A DNA stretch of 64,000 nucleotides from CAWAYR01 sp050250875 (lineage in GTDB: Bacteria > Acidobacteriota > Vicinamibacteria > Vicinamibacterales > UBA2999), in the NCBI GenBank assembly GCA_050250875.1, contig JBFWNV010000003.1:1-64000 (forward strand). The letters are read 5' to 3'. The notes under the pieces were generated by a model, which saw only the letters and a program-made list of their open reading frames with translations, was not told the origin of the DNA and did not search any database. The position numbers and the translations under genes were made by a program. This document shows positions 50,633-62,876 of the stretch, one piece after another (position 1 is the first letter of the stretch; every line of letters starts with the position of its first letter).

Positions 50633-51532
50633 CTACGACCCCACCGGCTGCACGAACGCGTGGAAGACGCGGGCGCCGAGCTCGCGGGGGTCGTTGCCGG
50701 TCGCGCCAGGTTCGAGCGCCGGCACGAAGGTCTGGTCGACGACGAGACGGATCTCGACCATCTCGCCGGCGCCCATCGCCGCCGCGCTCACCGGGATCTT
50801 GTGCACCGGCATCGCCTCGGCCGAGAGGGCCACGGTCTGCAGCACCTGATCGCCGAGGCGGATCTCCACCTGGCGGGCGGCGGTGGCCGCGTTCCCGGGG
50901 TTGTCGGCCTGGAAATAGAGGACGGCGTCCCGTCGCGGATTGCGGAAGGTGATGGTCGCCTCCTTCTTGGTCCACTGCCATTCGACCATCGAGTTGTCGC
51001 CGGCGGTCTCGACGGCGTGCCAGCCGTCCTTGAAGATCAGGAAGATGTTCTCGGTCTGCGGCAGCAGCTCGAGCTGGGCGACCTCGTAGGCCCGTCCCCC
51101 GGCGTCGGTACCGGTGAGCTTGACCCGGTCGCCGCTGGCCGTGTCGTAGAGCCCGCCGATGATCTTCGCCGCCCCCACGTAGGGATAGACGGGCGCGAAC
51201 ACCGTGCGGCTGTATTCGACGGTCTGTCCGGGCTTCCACGCCGTCGTCGGCGTCGGCGGGTCATGGTCGTCGGTCCACATCTGCTCGCCGTCGGCGTCGA
51301 CGAAATGCGCGAAGACCTTGCGGCTGCCGAGCGGCTGGGCATCGGCGGCGAGCGTGAACTTGTAGGTGACCTCGACCGGGCTGCCCAGTGCCACCCGCGA
51401 CCGGGAGAGCTGCACCGTCATCGTGCCCTGTGGCGGAGCGTTGTCGTCGGAGCCGCCGCACCCCGCGACGGTGGCGGCGGCGAGCAGGAGGCCCGCCAGC
51501 GGCCTGCGAATGCGAACGTGGAATGTGTGCAT
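50633..51532 (-). CDS. uncharacterised lipoprotein at the head of the pilus operon
   Basis: 299-residue exported protein; the signal peptide ends LLLAAATVAGC, giving a lipidated Cys. ATG 51532 is chosen; an in-frame ATG at 51550 is possible. The mature part looks like two beta-sandwich domains: VEVTYKFTLAADAQPLGSRK, AHFVDADGEQMWTDDHDPP, then AVLYFQADNPG and VEIRLGDQVLQTV. Nothing in it identifies an enzyme. It is first in a run with pilC, pilB and pilM, 16 bases from pilC, so it may be an envelope partner of that machine. It is divergent from the microcompartment locus. Confidence 0.7.
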   Translation of the reverse strand: MHTFHVRIRRPLAGLLLAAATVAGCGGSDDNAPPQGTMTVQLSRSRVALGSPVEVTYKFTLAADAQPLGSRKVFAHFVDADGEQMWTDDHDPPTPTTAWKPGQTVEYSRTVFAPVYPYVGAAKIIGGLYDTASGDRVKLTGTDAGGRAYEVAQLELLPQTENIFLIFKDGWHAVETAGDNSMVEWQWTKKEATITFRNPRRDAVLYFQADNPGNAATAARQVEIRLGDQVLQTVALSAEAMPVHKIPVSAAAMGAGEMVEIRLVVDQTFVPALEPGATGNDPRELGARVFHAFVQPVGS

Positions 51533-51628
51533 AGCCTTGCGCACCAACATGATAGCTGCTCTCAGACGCGTCCGCCACCGGCCCCGCGCGGCGCCTGTGT
51601 TAGAGTCGAGCCGCCGCTCCCCCTGCCG

Positions 51629-51913
<285 letters not shown>

Positions 51914-51924
51914 CCGCCCCTGCC

Positions 51925-53640
51925 GTGGCGTCGATGGCCGCCCCACCCGCCAAGCCCCCCACCGAGCGCGACCATCAGTCGGTCGCCGAGGCACGGGCGC
52001 TGGCGGCGCGCGCCAAGGTTGCCCAGGGCGTCCTGGCCGAGCTGTCGCAGGCGGCGATCGACGCGCTCGTCGACGCCATGGCCGCCGCCGCCGTGGCCCA
52101 CGCCGAGCCCCTGGCCCGCCTGGCGGTGGAGGAGACCGGCTACGGCGTGGTCGCCGACAAGGTGCAGAAGAACCTGTTCGCGGCCCGCGACGTGCACGCC
52201 TTCATCAGGCCGATGGCCACGGTCGGGGTCGTCGCCCGGCACGCCGATCGCCGCATCCTGGAAATCGCGGAGCCCTTCGGCGTGGTCGCCGCGATCGTCC
52301 CGTCGACCAACCCGACCTCGACGGCGATCTACAAGCTGCTCATCGCCATCAAGGCGCGCTGCGCGGTCGTCCTGAGCCCGCATCCGTCGGCGGCGCGGTG
52401 CATCACCGCCACGGCCACGGTGCTGCACGACGCGGCGCGGGCCGCCGGCCTGCCCGAGGGCGCCATCGGCTGGATGACGACCGTCACGCTCGCCGGCACG
52501 CAGGCGCTGATGTCGGCGCGCGAGGTGGCGGTGATCCTCGCCACCGGCGGCCTCGGGCTGGTGCGCGCCGCCTACTCCGCCGGCAAGCCGGCCTACGGCG
52601 TCGGCCCCGGTAACGCCCCCTGTTACGTGGAGAGCTCGGCCGACCTCGCCAAGGCCGCCGACGACATCCTCGCCGGCAAGACCTTCGACCACGGCGTGCT
52701 GTGCTCGTCGCCCAACGCCGTCGTCGTCGATCGCGCGGTGGCGCCGGCGCTGCGCGAAGCGATCACGGCCGGCGGCGGCCATTTCCTCTCCCGCGCCGAC
52801 GCCGACCGGCTGGCGGCAGTGCTGGTCGGGCCCGAGCGTCTGCCGAACCCGAGGCTCGTCGGCAAGTCGGCCGAGGTCATCGCCCGTGCGGCCGGGCTCC
52901 AGGTGCCCGACGGCACCCGCGCCCTGCTGGCCGAACTGGCCGGGGTCGGGCGTGACCACCCGCTGTCGATCGAGAAGCTCTGTCCCGTGCTGGCCTACTA
53001 CGAGGTGGCCGACTGGCGCGAGGGGTGCGAGCGGTGCACCCAGGTCCTCCGCTACGGCGGACTCGGCCACACGATGTCGATCCACTCGCGGAACGACGCG
53101 GTGATCCTCGAGTTCGGGTTGCGCAAGCCGGCGTTCCGAATCTGCGTGAACACCCCGACGACCCACGGCTCGATCGGTCTGACGACGGGGCTCGACCCGG
53201 CGATGACGCTCGGCTGCGGCGGGTTCGGCGGCAACATCACGTCCGACAACATCACCCCGCGGCATCTGCTCAACATCAAACGGGTCGCCTACGAACTGCG
53301 GCCCCGCGCCGTCGCGCCGCGCCGCAGCGGCGCCGCAGCGGCGCCGGCGCTGCCACGGCCGCCCGAACCGGCGGCCGCCGCGCCCGTGCCGGCCGACCGG
53401 CTGGCCGGCGGCATCGACCGCTGGCTGGCCAGCCGCGCGGGAGCCCCGGCCACCCCGGCAGCCGCCTCGACGGCGGCGCCGGCCGCGCCCGAGGCCTTCA
53501 TCTGCGAGGACGACGTCCGCCGCGCCGTGCGCGACGGGCGGCGCCTGGTCGCCGGGCCGCGCACCATCGTGACGCCGGCGGCGCGCGATCTCGCGCACGC
53601 GCATGACGGCGTCGTCTGGCTCGACGGAACTCCGCGCTAA
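51925..53640 (+). CDS. CoA-acylating aldehyde dehydrogenase (PduP/EutE-like) with extended C-terminus
   Basis: 571-residue enzyme converting an aldehyde and CoA to acyl-CoA with NAD+, the signature core enzyme of metabolosomes. The ALDH part (about 1-450) has EPFGVVAAIVPSTNPTSTAI, GPGNAPCYVE and the catalytic Cys260 in DHGVLCSSPNA. After it come an Ala/Pro-rich linker, a predicted amphipathic helix at about 488-506 (ADRLAGGIDRWLASRA), a second linker, and a ~45-residue module (FICEDDVRRAVRDGRRLV, IVTPAARDLA). Short helices on flexible linkers often target enzymes into microcompartments; that role is inferred. Two ATGs (51925 and 51934) are possible starts. It is coupled to the shell gene. Confidence 0.92.
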   Translation: MASMAAPPAKPPTERDHQSVAEARALAARAKVAQGVLAELSQAAIDALVDAMAAAAVAHAEPLARLAVEETGYGVVADKVQKNLFAARDVHAFIRPMATVGVVARHADRRILEIAEPFGVVAAIVPSTNPTSTAIYKLLIAIKARCAVVLSPHPSAARCITATATVLHDAARAAGLPEGAIGWMTTVTLAGTQALMSAREVAVILATGGLGLVRAAYSAGKPAYGVGPGNAPCYVESSADLAKAADDILAGKTFDHGVLCSSPNAVVVDRAVAPALREAITAGGGHFLSRADADRLAAVLVGPERLPNPRLVGKSAEVIARAAGLQVPDGTRALLAELAGVGRDHPLSIEKLCPVLAYYEVADWREGCERCTQVLRYGGLGHTMSIHSRNDAVILEFGLRKPAFRICVNTPTTHGSIGLTTGLDPAMTLGCGGFGGNITSDNITPRHLLNIKRVAYELRPRAVAPRRSGAAAAPALPRPPEPAAAAPVPADRLAGGIDRWLASRAGAPATPAAASTAAPAAPEAFICEDDVRRAVRDGRRLVAGPRTIVTPAARDLAHAHDGVVWLDGTPR

Positions 53641-53689
53641 GTGAAGTATTCAGAGGCAGTTGCGGGAAGACTACGGTCGGGCTGCCGCG

Positions 53690-53719
53690 TTGACCCGGGT
53701 CGTCGCCGCGTGCTACGGT
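53690..53719 (+). promoter_or_regulatory. promoter of the LysM lytic transglycosylase gene
   Basis: TTGACC (53690-53695) and TACGGT (53714-53719), 18 bases apart, with an extended-type TGC before the -10. This is the same architecture as the tolQ promoter, sharing CGTGCTACGGTT exactly. Predicted transcription starts near 53727, about 11 bases before the ATG. Confidence 0.6.
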
Positions 53720-53737
53720 TCGGCACTTCCGGTCCCG

Positions 53738-55453
53738 ATGCGCCGCGCTGTCGCTCTCGCCCTCGCACTGGCCGTGACCGCCGCCTGCGCCGCCAAGCGC
53801 CCGGCGGTCGTCGCGACGCCGCCTGCGCCGGTGGTGGCGGCCCCGGCCGACCCGCCCGCCCCGCCGCCGCCCGACCCGGTGGCCGAGGCGTTGACGGCCG
53901 CGGAACGGGCGTTCGAGGCCGGCCGGCGCGCCCTCGACGACGGCCACCTCAGCGACGCCCGACTCGCCTTCGACCAGGCCCTCGACACGCTGCTGCTGGT
54001 GCCGGGCGGCGCCCGCGCCGATGCCCGGCTCGCCGCCGCGCTCGACGCCCTGGTCGATCGCATCAGCGCCGTCGAACTCGACGCCCTGGCGCGCGGCGAC
54101 GGCTTCACCGAGACCGCCTCGGAGCCCGCCTCGATCGATTCGCTGCTGTCGCTGCCGCCCCCTGAAGCCACGCCGGCGCCCTCGGTCGTCACCACCGTGC
54201 GCGAGGACCTGGCGGCGACCGCCCACGACATCCCCATCCCGCAGAACGACCGCGTGCTCGGCTACGTCGAGGCGTTCCAGGGCCGGCTGCGCACCTTCCT
54301 CAGCGAAGGCCTGACCCGCGGCGCCGAGTACATGCCGATGATCCAGGCGGTGTTCCGCGAGGAGGGCCTGCCGCTGGATCTCGCCTACGTGCCGCTGGTG
54401 GAGAGTGCCTTCAAGCCCACCGCGCTGTCGCGGGCCAGCGCCCGCGGAGTCTGGCAGTTCATGCGGCCGACGGCGCGCGAGAACGGCCTCACCCACGACT
54501 GGTACATCGACGAGCGCGCCGATCCGGAGAAGGCGACCCGCGCCGCGGCCAGGTATCTGAAGACGCTGCACCGCATCTTCGACGGCGACTGGCACCTGGC
54601 GCTGGCGTCGTACAACGGCGGCCCCGGCCGCGTGCAGCGCGCCGTCAAGCGCTACGGCGTGCGCGACTTCTGGCGCCTCAGCGCCACCCGCGGCCGCCTG
54701 CCGCGCGAGACCCGCGAGTACGTGCCGATGATCCTGGCGGCGATGATCATCGCCCGCAACCCCGGCCAGTACGGCTTCGAGGTGCCGGCCGCGGCGCCGC
54801 CGGCGACCGAGGTCGTGACGCTGCGCGGCCCGGTCGACCTGCGGCGTATCGCCGAATGGGCCAACGTCCCGGCCGACGACATCCGCGCGCTCAATCCGGA
54901 GCTGCGGCGCTGGACGACGCCGGTGCGCGACAGCGCCTACCGGATCAAGGTGCCGGCCGGCAGCGCCGCGGCCGTCGCCGAAGCCCACGCCGCGACAGCG
55001 CCCGAAGACGCCGCCTCGCTGCAGTTCTACGCCGTGCGCAAGGGCGAGTCGATGGCGACGATCGCCCGCAAGCTGCGCGTCTCGCGCACCGACCTGGCCG
55101 AGGCGAACTACCTGCGGGCCAACGCCCGCGTCCGGCCCGGCCAGAAGCTGGTCGTGCCGCGGGCCCCGTCCCCGGCCCTGCTCGCCCGCCGCGAGGCCGC
55201 CCCGACCGCCCCGGCGGCGCCGGCCGCCGCCAGCGATGCCGCGCCAGCCGTCGCGATCGCCGAAGCCGCCGCCGATGCCGCGCCGGCCGTCATCGTCTAT
55301 CGCGTCCGCAAGGGCGACACGCTCTATGCGATCGCCCGTCGGCACGGGGTGACCGTCGACGAGCTGCGGGCCTGGAACCGGCTGCGCGGCTCGGCGCTGA
55401 GCATCGGCACGCGGCTCAGCATCCACACCTCGCGCGCCGCCGCCGCGCAGTAG
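53738..55453 (+). CDS. MltD-like membrane-bound lytic murein transglycosylase with LysM repeats
   Basis: 571-residue lipoprotein from ATG 53738, with signal peptide and lipidation Cys17 (LAVTAAC). A helical N-domain (about 45-140) precedes a soluble lytic transglycosylase domain: catalytic Glu222 in PLVESAFKP, GVWQFMRPTAREN, LASYNGGPGRVQRA. Three LysM-like units follow (about 355-405, 430-480 and 520-565; e.g. YAVRKGESMATIARKLRVS and YRVRKGDTLYAIARRHGV), with an Ala-rich linker before the last. It cuts glycan strands, releasing anhydro-muropeptides that could feed the salvage genes at 32-39 kb. mltD is usually used for this architecture. Confidence 0.92.
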   Translation: MRRAVALALALAVTAACAAKRPAVVATPPAPVVAAPADPPAPPPPDPVAEALTAAERAFEAGRRALDDGHLSDARLAFDQALDTLLLVPGGARADARLAAALDALVDRISAVELDALARGDGFTETASEPASIDSLLSLPPPEATPAPSVVTTVREDLAATAHDIPIPQNDRVLGYVEAFQGRLRTFLSEGLTRGAEYMPMIQAVFREEGLPLDLAYVPLVESAFKPTALSRASARGVWQFMRPTARENGLTHDWYIDERADPEKATRAAARYLKTLHRIFDGDWHLALASYNGGPGRVQRAVKRYGVRDFWRLSATRGRLPRETREYVPMILAAMIIARNPGQYGFEVPAAAPPATEVVTLRGPVDLRRIAEWANVPADDIRALNPELRRWTTPVRDSAYRIKVPAGSAAAVAEAHAATAPEDAASLQFYAVRKGESMATIARKLRVSRTDLAEANYLRANARVRPGQKLVVPRAPSPALLARREAAPTAPAAPAAASDAAPAVAIAEAAADAAPAVIVYRVRKGDTLYAIARRHGVTVDELRAWNRLRGSALSIGTRLSIHTSRAAAAQ

Positions 55454-55504
55454 CAGGCAGGACCTGCGATCGCCGCGCCGCCGCCCGGCCGCGGATTCTG
55501 CGCC

Positions 55505-55528
55505 CCGGGTCGGCGACCCGGCCCTTTT
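55505..55528 (+). terminator. rho-independent terminator after the lytic transglycosylase gene
   Basis: CCGGGTC-GGC-GACCCGG is a 7-bp stem with a 3-base loop followed by CCCTTTTC, 51 bases after the stop codon. The T run is short but present. Confidence 0.55.
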
Positions 55529-55581
55529 CGCGGCGGCCGCCCATCCGGCGGCGACGGCATCGGCCTTGAAGCGCGCGAGGC

Positions 55582-57090
55582 ATGCTCGCCCAGGTCCGCA
55601 GCGCCGCGCTCGTCGGCGTCGATGCGCTCGCTGTCTCGGTCGAGGCCGACGTCTCGTTCGGCCTGCCGGTGTTCGCCATGGTCGGTCTGCCCGACGCCAG
55701 CGTCCGCGAGAGCCGCGACCGCGTGCGCGCGGCCATCAAGAACGCCGGCTTCGAGTTCCCGGCCACCCGCCTCACCGTGAACTTGGCGCCGGCCGACGTG
55801 CGCAAGGCCGGCGCCGCCTTCGACCTCCCGATCGCCATCGCGATTCTCGCCGCCGCCGGGGCGCTGCCGCGCCCCGACGCGCCGCTGGCGATCGTCGGCG
55901 AGCTGTCGCTCGACGGCGCGGTGCTGGCCACGCGCGGCGTGCTGCCCATCGCCGCCGGCCTGCGCCGGCTCGGCGTCGCGGCGCTGATGCTGCCGGCCGC
56001 CAACGCCGTCGAAGCCGCGGTGGTGCGCGGCCTGCGCATCGTGCCGGTGCACACGCTGGTCGAAGCCGTCGAGTGTCTGCGCGGCGACGAGGCGCAGTGG
56101 CCGCGGGCCGACCCACCGCCGGTGCCACCGCGCGCCGGTCACTCCGGGCCCGACCTCGCCGACCTGCGCGGCCACGCCGTCGCGCGTCGCGCCCTGGAGA
56201 TCGCCGCCGCCGGCGGCCATCATCTGCTGCTGGTCGGCCCGCCCGGCACCGGCAAGACGATGCTCGCCCGCCGCCTGCCGGGGGTGCTGCCGGCGCTGGA
56301 CTTCGACGAGGCGCTCGACGTGACCGCGGTGCACTCGGTCGCCGGCGTCCTGCCCCAGGGCAGCGGATTGCTGCGCGACCGTCCGTTTCGCGCGCCGCAC
56401 CACACCTGCTCGGAAGCGGCGCTCGGCGGCGGCGGCAGCGTGCCGCGACCGGGCGAGATCTCCCTCGCCCATCACGGCGTGCTCTTCCTGGACGAGCTGC
56501 CCGAGTTCTCCCGCCGCGCCATCGAAGTGCTGCGCCAGCCGCTCGAGGACGGCCGCATCCGCGTGTCGCGGGCCGCCGGCAGCATCAGTTTCCCGGCGGC
56601 GTTCAGCCTGGTGGCGGCCATGAACCCGTGCCCGTGCGGCTTCCACGGCCACGCAGCGCGGCCGTGCCGGTGCACGCCGGCGCAGGTGCAGCAGTACCAA
56701 GCCCGGCTGTCCGGGCCGCTGCGCGATCGCCTCGATCTGGCGGTCGCGGTCGGCCCGGTGGCCTTCGACACCCTCACTGCGCCGCCGGGCGAGTCCAGCG
56801 ACGCCGTCCGGGCCCGCGTCACCGCGGCCCGCGAGCGGCAGCGCCGACGCGCGCCGATGCTGAATGCCCGCCTGCCGGTGCCCCAGCTCGTCCGCGATGC
56901 CGCCCTCGACGCCGCCGGCACCCGGCTGCTCCGCCAGGCGACCGGCGAGCTCGGGCTCAGCGCCCGCGCCGTGCATCGGTTGCTGCGTGTGGCCCGCACC
57001 ATCGCCGACCTGGCTGCCGCCCCGGCGGTCGCCCCCGACCACGTCGCCGAAGCCGCCCAGTTCCGGCACGCCGTCTCGGCCGGCCCGTGA
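55582..57090 (+). CDS. comM: YifB/ComM family Mg-chelatase-like ATPase
   Basis: AAA+ protein of 502 residues. In Vibrio and Haemophilus ComM is a branch-migration helicase that helps integrate transformed DNA. It has the N-terminal ChlI domain (VSVEADVSFGLPVFAMVGLPD), a Walker A GPPGTGKTML, the segment FRAPHHTCSEAALGGGG, FLDELPEFSRRAIEVLRQPLEDG, and the C-terminal zinc-like MNPCPCGFHGH...CRCTPAQV and YQARLSGPLRDRLDL. The ATG at 55582 is standard. Gene-free sequence upstream holds only the terminator. DNA uptake is not otherwise shown, though the nearby pilus-like machine is a possible link. Confidence 0.94.
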   Translation: MLAQVRSAALVGVDALAVSVEADVSFGLPVFAMVGLPDASVRESRDRVRAAIKNAGFEFPATRLTVNLAPADVRKAGAAFDLPIAIAILAAAGALPRPDAPLAIVGELSLDGAVLATRGVLPIAAGLRRLGVAALMLPAANAVEAAVVRGLRIVPVHTLVEAVECLRGDEAQWPRADPPPVPPRAGHSGPDLADLRGHAVARRALEIAAAGGHHLLLVGPPGTGKTMLARRLPGVLPALDFDEALDVTAVHSVAGVLPQGSGLLRDRPFRAPHHTCSEAALGGGGSVPRPGEISLAHHGVLFLDELPEFSRRAIEVLRQPLEDGRIRVSRAAGSISFPAAFSLVAAMNPCPCGFHGHAARPCRCTPAQVQQYQARLSGPLRDRLDLAVAVGPVAFDTLTAPPGESSDAVRARVTAARERQRRRAPMLNARLPVPQLVRDAALDAAGTRLLRQATGELGLSARAVHRLLRVARTIADLAAAPAVAPDHVAEAAQFRHAVSAGP

Positions 57091-57196
57091 GCCGATTCGC
57101 CGTGTGTTCGCCTCCTCCCGCGCCGCGGCTGGCGATCCTGTAACGCCGTGGTATCCTCCGGAGGTTGGCGCCGGCTCGACGGGCGTCGCCGAAACG

Positions 57197-58117
57197 ATGC
57201 CGCCCACGCGCTACACCGTCCTCGTCGCCGACCGGCAAACCGGAGTCGTCCGCCGCTTCACGATCGGCCTGCGGCCGGCCGCCACCGTCGTCGCCGTGGT
57301 CGTCGGCCTGCCGATTCTCATCGGCATGGGCGCGGCGTGGAAGGCCAAGGCCGACGTCGCCGATCTCTTCGCCTCGCACACCGCCCTCGAACTCGAGGTG
57401 GCCAACTATCGCGGCGCCACCGCGGCGCTCACCGGCCAGATCCAGGGCCTGCAGACCGCGCTCGACGACCTCGGCGGCCGCGCCGCGCTCGATCCGGCCC
57501 TGAAGTCGGCGATGGACAAACTGCCGGCGATCGTCAAGGCCCGCGCCATGGGCGGCGGCGGCGCCGGCGCGGCCGCCGCGGCGGCCATGCTCCCCGGGTT
57601 GAACTCGCCGGAAGACACCTTCGGACTGCTGCGCGACATGCTGCAGGGCCTCGAGTCGCGACTGCGGTCGGTGCACTCCGGCATCGACAAGCGCAACGCG
57701 CTGGCGGCGGCGACGCCGTCGATCTGGCCGGCCACCGGCTGGCTCACCTCGGCGATGGGCTCGCGCGGCGATCCGTTCACCGGCGCGCCCGACTTCCACC
57801 CGGGCCTCGACATCTCGGCCGATCGCGGCGACCCGGTGCACGCCACCGCCGACGGCACCGTGACCTTCGCCGGCGTGTCGGGCGCCTACGGCAACCTCAT
57901 CACCATCGACCACGGCTTCGGCCTCGAGTCGCGCTACGGCCACCTGTCGCGGCTCGACGTCGCGCGCGGCGGCAAGGTGAAGCGCGGCGACCGCATCGGC
58001 GCGGTCGGCGCCACCGGACGCGCCACCGGTCCGCACCTCCACTACGAGGTGCGCGTCAACGACCGGCTGCTCAACCCGCTGCAGTTCCTGCTGAAGAGCG
58101 CGCGCCAGGACGACTGA
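57197..58117 (+). CDS. M23 family metallopeptidase
   Basis: 306-residue membrane-anchored peptidase. One N-terminal helix (about 26-46; ATVVAVVVGLPILIGMG), a short coiled coil, an Ala/Gly-rich stretch and a LytM domain with metal motifs HPGLDIS and HLHYEV, both intact. Active members cleave cross-links in peptidoglycan. The frame is open upstream, but ATG 57197 gives the normal N-terminus. A TATCCT at 57152 may be a -10. It lies between comM and secA on the same strand. Confidence 0.9.
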   Translation: MPPTRYTVLVADRQTGVVRRFTIGLRPAATVVAVVVGLPILIGMGAAWKAKADVADLFASHTALELEVANYRGATAALTGQIQGLQTALDDLGGRAALDPALKSAMDKLPAIVKARAMGGGGAGAAAAAAMLPGLNSPEDTFGLLRDMLQGLESRLRSVHSGIDKRNALAAATPSIWPATGWLTSAMGSRGDPFTGAPDFHPGLDISADRGDPVHATADGTVTFAGVSGAYGNLITIDHGFGLESRYGHLSRLDVARGGKVKRGDRIGAVGATGRATGPHLHYEVRVNDRLLNPLQFLLKSARQDD

Positions 58118-58145
58118 CGCCGCGGGCATCGCCCGCCCGCGTTCC

Positions 58146-58174
58146 TTGACGCTGCCGGACCGCGCCGGTAAGAT
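58146..58174 (+). promoter_or_regulatory. sigma-70 promoter of secA
   Basis: TTGACG (58146-58151) and TAAGAT (58169-58174) are separated by 17 bases, each matching five of six consensus positions. Transcription would start near 58181, about 26 bases before the secA ATG. Confidence 0.6.
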
Positions 58175-58206
58175 CGTCAGAATCTCCTGGTTCGTCCCAG
58201 CCCCGC

Positions 58207-61128
<2,922 letters not shown>

Positions 61129-61169
61129 TGGTCGGGCGCCCCCATCCCTCGATCGCCGTGCGTGTTCCC

Positions 61170-61191
61170 AGGCCGACCCGTGTGTCGGCCT
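61170..61191 (+). terminator. hairpin terminator between secA and guaB
   Basis: AGGCCGAC-CCGTGT-GTCGGCCT forms an 8-bp stem with a 6-base loop, followed by GTTCCGTCT, 41 bases after the secA stop. The trailing T-run is weak. Confidence 0.5.
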
Positions 61192-61223
61192 GTTCCGTCT
61201 CCGCCATCCACTGAGCGTCGCCC

Positions 61224-62768
61224 ATGAGTTCACCCAGCGCCACCTCCACCCCCGCCCGCCCGAGCCTCGACGCGTCGCTCGCCACGGCACTCACCTTCGA
61301 CGACGTGCTGCTGGTGCCGCGCTACTCCAGCGTCATGCCGGCGCAGGTCGACGTGGCGACGCGGCTGACCCGGAACATCCCGTTGTTCGTGCCGCTGCTC
61401 AGCGCGGCGATGGACACGGTGACCGAGTCGTCGATGGCGATCGCGATGGCCCAGCAGGGCGGGCTCGGCGTCATCCACAAGAACCTGGCGGTCGAGGAGC
61501 AGGCCGCCGAGGTCGATCGCGTCAAGCGTTCCGAGAGCGGCATGATCGTCAATCCGATCACGCTGTCGCCCCGGCACCGCATCCACGAGGCGCTCGAGCT
61601 GATGGCGCACTACCGGATCTCGGGCGTGCCGGTCACCGAGGACGGCAGCAAGGAGGGCCGTCTGGTCGGCATCCTCACCAACCGCGACCTGCGCTTCGAG
61701 ACCAATACGCAGCAGGCGGTCGAGGACGTGATGACCAAGGACGACCTCATCACCGTCCCGGTCGGCACCACCCTCGACGAGGCCCGCGAGATCCTCCACC
61801 GGCACAAGGTCGAGAAGCTGCTGGTCGTCGACAAGGGCTTCCGGCTGAAGGGGCTGATCACCGTCAAGGACATCCAGAAGGCCATCAAGTACCCGAACGC
61901 CTGCAAGGACTCGCTCGGCCGGCTGCGCTGCGGCGCGGCGGTCGGCACCGCGAAGAACACCATCGAGCGCGCCGAGGCGCTGGTCGCCGCCCACGTCGAC
62001 GTCCTGGTCGTCGACACCGCCCACGGCCACAGTCAGGGCGTGCTCGACATCGTCCGCGAGCTGCGGCGTCGCTTTCCAGACGTCGACCTCATCGCCGGGA
62101 ACGTCGCCACCGCCGACGCCACCGAAGCCCTGGTGCGGCTCGGCGTCGACGCGGTGAAGGTCGGCATCGGCGCCGGCTCGATCTGCACCACCCGGGTGGT
62201 CGCCGGCATCGGCATGCCGATGATCTCGTCGATCCACGACTGCGCGCGGGCCGCCGCCGCCTACGGCGTGCCGGTGATCGCCGACGGCGGCGTCCGCTAC
62301 TCCGGCGACGTCGTGAAGGCGCTGGCCGTCGGCGCCAGTTCGGTGATGATCGGCAATCTGTTCGCCGGGACCGACGAGAGCCCCGGCGAGCTCATCCTGT
62401 TCCAGGGCCGCAGTTTCAAGGAGTACCGCGGCATGGGCTCGATCGGCGCGATGCGCAAGGGCAGCCGCGACCGCTACTTCCAGGACGAGTTCCAGCTCGA
62501 AGGCAAGGCGGCGGCCGGCGGCAGCGCCAGCGAGAAGCTGGTGCCCGAGGGCATCGAGGGCCGCGTGCCGCACAAGGGCAGTCTCGCGTCGCTGGTGCAC
62601 CAGCTGGTCGGCGGCCTGCGCGCCGGCATGGGCTACTGCGGTTGCGCGACGATTCCCGATCTGCAGCGCGATGCCCAGTTGGTGCGCATCACCCCGGCCG
62701 GCGTGCGTGAGAGCCACGTGCACGACGTGACGATCACGAAGGAAGCGCCCAATTACCGCACCGAATAG
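61224..62768 (+). CDS. guaB: inosine-5'-monophosphate dehydrogenase
   Basis: Oxidises IMP to XMP, the rate-limiting step of GMP synthesis. The 514-residue product has the N-terminal barrel part (LTFDDVLLVPRYSSV), an inserted pair of CBS domains (about 110-235; ILTNRDLRFETN, LLVVDKGFRLKGLITVKD), the active site GIGAGSICTTRVVAG with Cys321, and DGGVRYSGDVVKAL. The flap FQDEFQLEGKA and EGIEGRVPHKG follow. Nothing is unusual. A hairpin and repeats follow the stop. Confidence 0.98.
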   Translation: MSSPSATSTPARPSLDASLATALTFDDVLLVPRYSSVMPAQVDVATRLTRNIPLFVPLLSAAMDTVTESSMAIAMAQQGGLGVIHKNLAVEEQAAEVDRVKRSESGMIVNPITLSPRHRIHEALELMAHYRISGVPVTEDGSKEGRLVGILTNRDLRFETNTQQAVEDVMTKDDLITVPVGTTLDEAREILHRHKVEKLLVVDKGFRLKGLITVKDIQKAIKYPNACKDSLGRLRCGAAVGTAKNTIERAEALVAAHVDVLVVDTAHGHSQGVLDIVRELRRRFPDVDLIAGNVATADATEALVRLGVDAVKVGIGAGSICTTRVVAGIGMPMISSIHDCARAAAAYGVPVIADGGVRYSGDVVKALAVGASSVMIGNLFAGTDESPGELILFQGRSFKEYRGMGSIGAMRKGSRDRYFQDEFQLEGKAAAGGSASEKLVPEGIEGRVPHKGSLASLVHQLVGGLRAGMGYCGCATIPDLQRDAQLVRITPAGVRESHVHDVTITKEAPNYRTE

Positions 62769-62783
62769 AACCCCGTCTCAGTA

Positions 62784-62813
62784 GGGACCGGGGAACAGGG
62801 ACCAGGGAACAGG
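62784..62813 (+). repeat. short-repeat arm (GGGACC/GGGAAC type), left arm
   Basis: A run of GGGACCGG, GGAACA, GGGACCA, GGGAACAGG begins 15 bases after the guaB stop. It is the inverse-orientation partner of 62898-62934 and together the arms flank the hairpin at 62826-62846. Confidence 0.8.
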
Positions 62814-62825
62814 TAAAGCGCTTGT

Positions 62826-62846
62826 CACGCCGCGTTCCGCGGCGTG
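62826..62846 (+). terminator. hairpin terminator after guaB
   Basis: CACGCCGCG-TTC-CGCGGCGTG forms a perfect 9-bp stem with a 3-base loop; an outer GT...GAC pair may extend it. It lies 57 bases after the guaB stop, between inverted repeat arms. No clear T-run follows. Confidence 0.5.
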
Positions 62847-62876
62847 CTGTGACTACACTCACGCTCAGGTCGAATC

